From positions 2,046,001 to 2,110,000 of the forward strand of contig NZ_CP014839.1 in the NCBI RefSeq assembly GCF_001931675.1: a DNA stretch of 64,000 nucleotides, written 5' to 3'. A program made the position numbers and the translations under genes. The notes beneath the pieces are model-generated. The model was not told the origin of the DNA. It did not search any database and saw only the letters and a program-made list of their open reading frames with translations. The DNA comes from Pandoraea thiooxydans. GTDB taxonomy: Bacteria > Pseudomonadota > Gammaproteobacteria > Burkholderiales > Burkholderiaceae. This document shows positions 58,010 through 64,000 of this stretch, one piece after another. Position 1 is the stretch's first letter, and each line of letters starts with the position of its first letter.

Positions 58010-58771
58010 TCACTGGCCCAACGCGACTTCTCCCGAGGCTGCCGAGCGGGTGCCGGCCAGCGGTGGATTGCTCGCCCCGCGATAGGCAAACACCACCGAG
58101 AACTTGGTGTCAGTGGTGGCATTGCGATTGGCGGCGTGAAAGGTGCCGCTATGAAACAGCACGACGTCGCCCTGCTGCAGTTCGATGGTTTTGCCCTGGG
58201 CCATGAGCGCTTGATTCTCGGGTACGTCGGGGCGCAGGAAATCGAGCTCATCGAGTTGCGCGCGGCCGATATCCATCCGGTGCGAGCCGGGAATGAAGCG
58301 CAGGCCGCCGTTCGTTTCGGTTTCCGGTCCGAGCGCCAGCCACACGGAAATCAGATCGGGCTTCGCGAACGACCAATAGCGAATGTCCCGGTGCCAGCCC
58401 GTCGCGGTACCGTAAGCCGGGTGTTTGGTCATCACGCAGTTGTGATGGGCCAGTGTCAGATAAACATCTTCGCCGAACAGCTGTGCCAGCGCGGCAACCA
58501 GACGCTCGTCACTGGCCCACGACTTGAAGCAGGCATGCCGCCCGTAAGCTTGCAGCAGCCGGCGCACGGTGCGCCCGCCCGGCGCCTCGAGCGAAGATGG
58601 GGCGCCCTCATAGCCCACCTGGGCCTCGTATTCGACCGGGGCCTCGGCACGGGCCAGGTGCTCCCTGGCCACCTGCAGCATCTCTTCACAGCTGTTTTGC
58701 GGCACCATGCCGCGGATCACCAGGATGCCATCGGTACGGAATGTTTCGACTTGCGTTGCTGAGAGGGCCAT
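58010..58771 (-). CDS. Phytanoyl-CoA dioxygenase (PhyH) family protein
   Basis: 253-residue Fe(II)/2-oxoglutarate oxygenase-like protein. WHRDIRYW gives the HxD iron motif, FHSGTFHAANRN the distal His region and a later Arg binds 2-oxoglutarate. The substrate is unknown; bacterial members hydroxylate many small molecules. ATG 58771 is preferred because the family N-terminus starts about there; ATG 58828 is an alternative that would overlap the next gene by 20 bases. Confidence 0.85.
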   Translation of the reverse strand: MALSATQVETFRTDGILVIRGMVPQNSCEEMLQVAREHLARAEAPVEYEAQVGYEGAPSSLEAPGGRTVRRLLQAYGRHACFKSWASDERLVAALAQLFGEDVYLTLAHHNCVMTKHPAYGTATGWHRDIRYWSFAKPDLISVWLALGPETETNGGLRFIPGSHRMDIGRAQLDELDFLRPDVPENQALMAQGKTIELQQGDVVLFHSGTFHAANRNATTDTKFSVVFAYRGASNPPLAGTRSAASGEVALGQ

Positions 58772-58808
58772 TGCGCGCTGCTGCGTGGGGTGTTTCGAAG
58801 GCGCTATC

Positions 58809-59090
58809 TTACTCCGGCTGGTCGCCATTGTGGGTCTGGTACGGGTGCTGGACGATCGCTTGCAGGCGGGCGAGTTCGCGCGTCATGCAAGCCAGCTGAT
58901 ATTCGAGCTGGCATGCGCGCCGCCGCATTTTTGTCAGCTTGTGGCGCAGCGTTTCGGTCTGCATCCAGTGGTCCGGATACAGCACGAACCGGCCGTCGGG
59001 CCGCTCGACCGCGCCAATGCCGGTTTGCCCCATCACATCGATGGTTTCCAGGGCAAACCGCCGAACCTTTTTCGTGATACCTGCGGCCAT
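58809..59090 (-). CDS. Small coiled-coil hypothetical protein
   Basis: 93 residues, no signal or membrane segment. A basic N-terminus, a compact FVLYPDHWMQTE segment, and a C-terminal stretch rich in Arg/Leu that looks like a coiled coil. I do not recognise the family and see no ribosome site, so the gene itself is uncertain. Confidence 0.5.
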   Translation of the reverse strand: MAAGITKKVRRFALETIDVMGQTGIGAVERPDGRFVLYPDHWMQTETLRHKLTKMRRRACQLEYQLACMTRELARLQAIVQHPYQTHNGDQPE

Positions 59091-59251
59091 GGGGATTCTT
59101 TGCGTGGGTCGTCGGGCGCGCTATTTTGCCACGAATCACGCCTTGCCAGCGACTGTGTCGCAATGATCCCGGCACTCGGCCTCTGCATGATCAAATGCGG
59201 CACACGCCCCCCCTTCAGACGCGCGGCGCCGATTACGACGCCGCGTCGGGT

Positions 59252-59875
59252 TCATTTGGAGTTCAGGTAGGCTGCCACGGCCTGGGCTTCTTCGCCATTC
59301 AAGGCGTGCGCCACCGCCGTCATCATCGGCGCGTTGGCACGCGTGCCGTTTTTGAAGACACCGAGCTGGCGCAGCAGGTACTCTTCATGCTGCCCCGCCA
59401 GACGCGGAAATTGCCCCATACCCTGGGCTTCGGCGCCGTGGCACGACGCGCAGGCCGGCACCCCGGCGCTGGGCACGCCATGATGGAAAATGTCCTCGCC
59501 CTTGGCGATCAGGGCCGGATTGCCGCCAGGCGTGCCGGGTGTCGGGGTTTGGTGCGAGTAGTACTCGGCCAGCGACTTGATCGTCGCGTCATCCAGTTGC
59601 GAGGCCATCGCCCACATGTAGGAGCGCGCATCAGTCTCGCCGCGCGCATGATTGTGAAAACTATGCAGCTGGTTCTCGAGGTACTCCTGAGTTTGCCCGG
59701 CCAGGCGCGGAAACATCGGCGACTCGCTGTGCCCGCCGGGTCCATGGCAGCTCGCGCATAGTTGTTGGGCCAGTTTCTCGCCGTTCTGGGCGTAACTCAG
59801 GGTCGCGGTCGACGCCAGCCCGGCAGCGGCCAGCATCGCCATCGTCAGCAAACGCAAAGCGAAGGTATTTTTCAT
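59252..59875 (-). CDS. Diheme cytochrome c (c4-like)
   Basis: 207-residue periplasmic electron carrier with a signal peptide (cleavage near SYAQ) and two heme sites, CASCH at 40-44 and 142-146. The repeated PRLAGQ and later Met residues fit two c4-like domains. The porin-cytochrome gene lies just upstream on the same strand, so the two may form an electron-transfer pair. Confidence 0.9.
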   Translation of the reverse strand: MKNTFALRLLTMAMLAAAGLASTATLSYAQNGEKLAQQLCASCHGPGGHSESPMFPRLAGQTQEYLENQLHSFHNHARGETDARSYMWAMASQLDDATIKSLAEYYSHQTPTPGTPGGNPALIAKGEDIFHHGVPSAGVPACASCHGAEAQGMGQFPRLAGQHEEYLLRQLGVFKNGTRANAPMMTAVAHALNGEEAQAVAAYLNSK

Positions 59876-59919
59876 GATGGTAGTGTCCGGTCAGTTAGCA
59901 GATATGGTGGACGATCCCG

Positions 59920-61260
59920 TCAGAACACGAACCATCCCGACATGTAGAGGAAATTATTGTCGCTGGCATTTCTGCCGTTGCCGTCATAGTTCGACTTCGC
60001 GCCGTTGAAAGCGAGGTACCAGGTGTACTGCAGCGAGAGCTTGGCCTGCGGCACCGGCAAGTAATCGACCTCGAAGATCAGGCCGCGCGTGTCGGGCAAG
60101 CCGTTGGCGCTGCCGGTGACCGGCGCCGGCGCATACAGCCCCGGGTCGGCGGTGCCGGTGGTGGAGAAATAGGCCAGCGTCGCGCCGTATTTGCGCAGGT
60201 AGTAATAACTTGCCTTGACCTTGAGCGTGTTCAGGTTATCGCTCGGGTTCGAGGGCGTGGGCCCGGCGCCGATGCCGCCGCTCGCATAGCTCGCACCCCA
60301 GTTTTGTTTCTCGTGGATCCAGGTCGCCTGTACCGAGAACGCATTGGACAACGTGATGAACTGGTACTGTGCGTCAAGCGCGTAATCGCTGAACCGATCG
60401 GTTGGTGTGCCCGGAATGGTGTTGTCCGGGTAGCGGTCGGCGATCATACCGTAGGTGCCGATCATCAGGGAGTTCGGGCCCCACTCCTGATTGTACGCAA
60501 GGCGCCAGTAAGGGTTCTCTCCTCTGAGGCGGGCCACGCCGCCAGGCGTGCCGGTATCCTGGCCCGCGCGGAACACCGAGAACATTTGGTCAGCCGTGCG
60601 ATACATACCCAGTTCGGCATAGATATGGCGTTGCCAGAACACGTAGGCACCGACCCCCATGACCTGTTGCGCCAGGCCGCCGTCGATCAGTGCACCGGCG
60701 AGCGGCGGCACCGACACGCTGCTCGACGCATACGGGAATCCGAAAGCCGGCGTGCTGTTCCAGACGTCGGAGACGGTCGGATTATTGTTGACTGTCACCC
60801 CGAAGATGAAATCAACGTCCTGTTGCGTGAAATGCCAGGCGGCGCGGATATCCGTATTGTCGAGCGCGCCGTGGTGCGCAACGCCGTCGTAAGTGACCTG
60901 AGCGAATGCGCCGACCGGGCCGGCGATGCGTCCGCCGTAAAACAGGCTCACTTGCTGCAGCGGCACGAAATCCTTGTCGCGCACGAAGTCGTAGTTGTTC
61001 TGATCGATGGTGCGCGTGCTGGTTATCGACGACTGCACCATCGCTGCCAGCGGAATCGTCCGGTAGTTCGTGAGTGTATATCCGGTCAGCTTGAAGAAGC
61101 GCCCGAAAGGCGTCAACTCCGGAAAACTGACGTGGCACGCCACGCACGCCAACCCTGTCTGGCGGGCGAAGGCCGGTACCGCATCGGCCTCCTGGTTGAA
61201 CAAGGCGGCCAACAGGATGGCCGTCAACGCGAGCAGGAACCGCTTCTTCCCGGTAGCCAT
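59920..61260 (-). CDS. Outer-membrane beta-barrel with N-terminal heme site
   Basis: 446 residues: a signal peptide ending near EADA, one CVACH heme motif at 39-43, then a long alternating, Gly/Tyr/aromatic-rich beta-barrel region ending in SGWFVF. AAGGGGAATAAAA precedes the ATG. It resembles porin-cytochrome proteins of outer-membrane electron transfer, but with a single heme and no separate multiheme partner. The cytochrome c4-like gene follows on the same strand. Confidence 0.75.
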   Translation of the reverse strand: MATGKKRFLLALTAILLAALFNQEADAVPAFARQTGLACVACHVSFPELTPFGRFFKLTGYTLTNYRTIPLAAMVQSSITSTRTIDQNNYDFVRDKDFVPLQQVSLFYGGRIAGPVGAFAQVTYDGVAHHGALDNTDIRAAWHFTQQDVDFIFGVTVNNNPTVSDVWNSTPAFGFPYASSSVSVPPLAGALIDGGLAQQVMGVGAYVFWQRHIYAELGMYRTADQMFSVFRAGQDTGTPGGVARLRGENPYWRLAYNQEWGPNSLMIGTYGMIADRYPDNTIPGTPTDRFSDYALDAQYQFITLSNAFSVQATWIHEKQNWGASYASGGIGAGPTPSNPSDNLNTLKVKASYYYLRKYGATLAYFSTTGTADPGLYAPAPVTGSANGLPDTRGLIFEVDYLPVPQAKLSLQYTWYLAFNGAKSNYDGNGRNASDNNFLYMSGWFVF

Positions 61261-61389
61261 TTTTATTCCCCTTTTTACGCTTTTTAAGTCTTTCCTACGG
61301 CATGACTAACCGTAGCACGCGCGTTTTGGGGCAGGAAATGGTAGCCGGGGGTTTCTTGATATGTGTCAAAAATCGGCGCCTTCGGCGCG

Positions 61390-63000
61390 CTATGAATGCA
61401 GTCCTGACTGGAAAACCAGGCCGGCGTGTTCGCGCAGCGCGTGGAACGAGATCTTTTCCCAACGCTCCTTGAGCACGGTGAGTTCGGCGGCATGCCCGAC
61501 CAGCACGACCGGCGCGTCGACCGCGTCGAGCGCGACCCGGTGCGCATTGGCGCTCATGAAGCGCTTGAGTTCCTCGGGGGATTCCGCGGTGACCCAGCGG
61601 GCCATCCGGTAGGAGCTCGGCATCAGGCGAGGCTCGACCCCATATTCATGCCGCAAGCGGTGCGCGACGACATCGAATTGCAGCGCGCCGACCGCGCCGA
61701 GCAGCAGCATGCCGCTGGTCTGCGGACGAAACACCTGGATCGCCCCCTCTTCGCCCAGATGCATCAGGCCCGTGCGCAAATGCTTGACGCGCATCGGATC
61801 GGCCACCTCGACGCCATGGAACATTTCCGGCGCAAAGAACGGCAGGCCGGTGAATTGCAGATTCTCGCCCTCGGTCAGGGTGTCGCCCAACTGCAGCAGC
61901 CCGTGATTGGGAATACCGATGATGTCGCCGGAATAGGCTTCTTCCATCAGATCGCGGCGCTGCGACAGGAACGATACGGCGTTATTGGTCCGCACTTCCT
62001 TGCCGTTGCGGCAGATCTTCAGCCGCATGCCGCGCTCGAAACGCCCCGAGCAGATGCGCACGAAAGCGATCCGGTCACGGTGCGCCGGATCCATATTGGC
62101 CTGGACCTTGAACACCACGCCCGAGAATTTGGCCTCGTCGGGCAGCACGGTGCGCTGCAGCGCCTTGCGCGGCCCGGGCGATGGTGCCAGGTCGACCAGC
62201 GCATCGAGCACTTCGCGCACGCCGAAGTTGTTGATGGCCGAACCGAACAGCACGGGAGTCTGGCGACCGGCCAGAAACGCCTCGCGATCGAACGACGGCG
62301 AGGCGGCCCGCACCAGCTCGACCTCCTGGTGCGCCTGCTCGAAGGTATCGCCGAACCGCTGCATGTTGGCCGGGTTGTCGATTCCTTGAATCGTTTCGGG
62401 CGGCTCGCTCACGCGGTCGCTGCCCGGCTCGAACACCCGCATGCAGTCGTGGCGAATGTCGAATACGCCGGCAAACTGCTTGCCCATACCCACCGGCCAC
62501 GTGAATGGCACGGCCGGCATGCCCAGCACCCGCTCGATTTCGTCGATCAGATCCAGCGGCTCGCGCACCTCGCGGTCCATCTTGTTGACGAAGGTGATGA
62601 TCGGCGTGTTGCGGGCCCGGCAGACTTCCAACAGGCGCAGGGTTTGCGCCTCGACGCCGTTACCGGCATCGATCACCATCAGCGCGGCGTCGACGGCGGT
62701 CAGCACGCGATAAGTGTCTTCCGAGAAGTCCTGGTGACCGGGGGTGTCCAGCAGATTGATGACGCAGTCGCGATACTCCATTTGCATCACCGAGCTGGCG
62801 ACCGAGATACCCCGCTGCTTCTCGATCTCCATCCAGTCGGAGGTCGCGTGCCGGCTCGCCTTGCGCGCCTTGACGCTGCCGGCGATGTGAATCGCGCCGG
62901 CGAACAGCAGCAGCTTCTCGGTCAGGGTCGTCTTGCCGGCGTCAGGGTGCGAGATGATCGCGAAAGTGCGGCGCTGGGCCGCTTGTTGGGTCACACTCAT
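61390..63000 (-). CDS. prfC: Peptide chain release factor 3
   Basis: 536-residue translational GTPase that recycles RF1/RF2. P-loop SHPDAGKTT at about 17-25, switch DTPGHQDFSEDTYR, NKMD, then an EF-Tu-like barrel and C-terminal domain; no EF-G domain IV. Length is typical. Single-gene unit. Confidence 0.96.
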   Translation of the reverse strand: MSVTQQAAQRRTFAIISHPDAGKTTLTEKLLLFAGAIHIAGSVKARKASRHATSDWMEIEKQRGISVASSVMQMEYRDCVINLLDTPGHQDFSEDTYRVLTAVDAALMVIDAGNGVEAQTLRLLEVCRARNTPIITFVNKMDREVREPLDLIDEIERVLGMPAVPFTWPVGMGKQFAGVFDIRHDCMRVFEPGSDRVSEPPETIQGIDNPANMQRFGDTFEQAHQEVELVRAASPSFDREAFLAGRQTPVLFGSAINNFGVREVLDALVDLAPSPGPRKALQRTVLPDEAKFSGVVFKVQANMDPAHRDRIAFVRICSGRFERGMRLKICRNGKEVRTNNAVSFLSQRRDLMEEAYSGDIIGIPNHGLLQLGDTLTEGENLQFTGLPFFAPEMFHGVEVADPMRVKHLRTGLMHLGEEGAIQVFRPQTSGMLLLGAVGALQFDVVAHRLRHEYGVEPRLMPSSYRMARWVTAESPEELKRFMSANAHRVALDAVDAPVVLVGHAAELTVLKERWEKISFHALREHAGLVFQSGLHS

Positions 63001-63521
63001 CGTGCATTCCTTGCTGTCATGGTTGTCTTGCCTGGCCTATTCACGCTGCCGCCCAGGCGCCGCACATCGCTGCCGAAAACAGCCAAGTCGGCGCTAAAAC
63101 GCGAACCGAGCGGCGACAACATGGGAAATGGCGCTATCGATTTCTGGTTTTGGCAAGACCCACGCGTGCCCGCCTGAAAGCGGCTCCGAGCCGATGGACA
63201 CGTTCGTGTGCGAAATTTGGTTTATCGTGAACCCGGGCCGCCCAGGCGGGCAAGCCCGTTGCCGGGATGCGGCATATTCCGGAAAAGCCGGAGGACCGCG
63301 GCGGTGAACGGCGCCAAAGATAGCAAAAGTCGGCCGTTTTATCAACGCTCCCGCCCATATCTGCCCGCCGGGCCGGGAGTGCGCCCGAGCGCCGGTAATC
63401 CACTATAATTCGGCACCACCCCGTTCCTTTTCCGCGATCCCGGCAAGGGAAACGGCCGCCGCCCCGAGCGCCAGCGATCGGGCCGGCCCGACGCCTCAGA
63501 CATACCGGCCAGACAGCCAAA
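63001..63521. other. Intergenic region between prfC and the glycosyltransferase gene
   Basis: About 520 bases without a convincing gene. A plain TATAAT at 63404-63409 lies 113 bases before the glycosyltransferase start; no good -35 is visible 17 bp upstream of it. Minus-strand frames in this stretch look non-coding. Confidence 0.5.
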
Positions 63522-64000
63522 ATGACTTCTCCACTGTTATTCGCTACCGCATGGGCGCTTGCCCTGGTGTGCTGCGCGGCGGCCGGCTATCAGGCCTTCG
63601 CCGCGCTGAGCACATTCAAGGCGGCAAAGGCCCGGCGCGTCACTCCGGTCGGACCGGTGCCCGGCGCGGTGAGCGTACTCAAGCCGTTGTGCGGCGCGGA
63701 ACCCCGGCTGTTCGAGAATCTCGCCACATTCTGCGAGCAAAGCTATCCAGAAATGCAGCTGGTGTTCGGCGTGAGCGCCTCGGATGATCCGGCCATCGCC
63801 GTGGTCGAACGGCTGCGTTCGGCCTATCCCCGGCAAGACATCGCACTGGTTGTCGACTCGACCGTACATGGCCAGAATCTGAAGGTCAGCAACCTGATCA
63901 ATATGGCCGCGCAGGCGCGGCACGACCTCCTGGTGATTGCCGACAGCGACATCGCTGTCGAGCCGGACTACCTCACACGCGTGCTGGCGCCCCTGGCCGA
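63522..64000 (+). CDS. hpnI: HpnI-like hopanoid glycosyltransferase, N-terminal part
   Basis: GT2 glycosyltransferase related to ceramide glucosyltransferase; HpnI makes a hexosamine-linked hopanoid. Only the first 159 codons are in the window. One N-terminal membrane segment, VSVLKPLCGAEP (the conserved family opening), FCEQSYPEMQLVFGV and IADSDI (metal-binding D-x-D). The window edge cuts the gene, so downstream motifs and neighbours cannot be checked. Confidence 0.82.
   Translation, partial: MTSPLLFATAWALALVCCAAAGYQAFAALSTFKAAKARRVTPVGPVPGAVSVLKPLCGAEPRLFENLATFCEQSYPEMQLVFGVSASDDPAIAVVERLRSAYPRQDIALVVDSTVHGQNLKVSNLINMAAQARHDLLVIADSDIAVEPDYLTRVLAPLA

Noticed and set aside
63134-63520. Minus-strand frames in the gap before the glycosyltransferase
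   Set aside because: Arg-rich, no start signal, and they overlap the likely promoter region with TATAAT.

Overview
This 64 kb window of GC-rich DNA looks like a chromosomal piece of a betaproteobacterium of the order Burkholderiales. The pointers are the aerobic benzoyl-CoA (box) pathway with a BoxR/BzdR-type regulator, a pel exopolysaccharide operon, an HpnI-like hopanoid glycosyltransferase and the GC-biased codon use. A Pandoraea or Burkholderia/Cupriavidus relative is my guess; the sequence alone does not fix the genus. I saw no rRNA, tRNA, CRISPR array or insertion sequence.

Layout. (1) 1-10.05 kb, minus strand: pelABCDEF, running off the left edge inside pelF, with an AT-rich leader to about 10.6 kb. 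(2) 10.8-20.4 kb: an M23 peptidase; a plus-strand group of DUF3311 protein, sodium/solute symporter, YtcJ-like amidohydrolase, CobW-type GTPase and HbpS/GlcG-like protein; then a TetR regulator divergent from a VOC protein and a DHA2 efflux pump, with two operator-like palindromes between them. (3) 20.4-30.8 kb: the box cluster, with boxR-boxC-boxB-boxA on the minus strand and a DUF4863 protein, boxD, benzoate-CoA ligase and an alpha/beta hydrolase on the plus strand. A sigma70 promoter in front of boxC carries TGCA-N6-TGCA in its spacer. (4) 30.7-40 kb: a LysR regulator divergent from an unusual plus-strand operon of two tandem amidohydrolase paralogues (the first lacks the HxH metal motif), UbiD-type decarboxylase, UbiX-type prenyltransferase, His-rich CobW GTPase, NCS2 permease and a deaminase-type amidohydrolase. 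(5) 40-47.8 kb: 3-hydroxybutyrate dehydrogenase and a sigma54 activator on the minus strand, then a branched-chain-type ABC transporter (livG, livF, binding protein, livH, livM) on the plus strand. Two sigma54-type promoters, each with a GTCTC-N6-GAGAC palindrome upstream, tie these units together. (6) 47.8-52.5 kb, minus strand: a PAS protein, a formyl-CoA:oxalate CoA-transferase-like enzyme, a ThDP-dependent lyase and a GntR/FCD regulator; both the lyase and regulator promoters carry nearly the same 17-bp word. (7) 52.9-64 kb: ordinary genes for LtrA, an isoprenylcysteine-methyltransferase-like protein, OpgD, glutathione reductase, a PhyH-like oxygenase, a diheme cytochrome c, a heme-bearing outer-membrane barrel, release factor 3 and the start of an HpnI-like glycosyltransferase.

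How the genes work together. Benzoate is activated by the ligase, epoxidised and ring-cleaved by BoxAB and BoxC, and the semialdehyde oxidised by BoxD. The neighbouring operons look like further catabolic modules for organic acids or heterocycles. The two least explained systems are the paired-amidohydrolase/UbiD/UbiX/CobW operon and the CoA-transferase/ThDP-lyase pair with its GntR switch.
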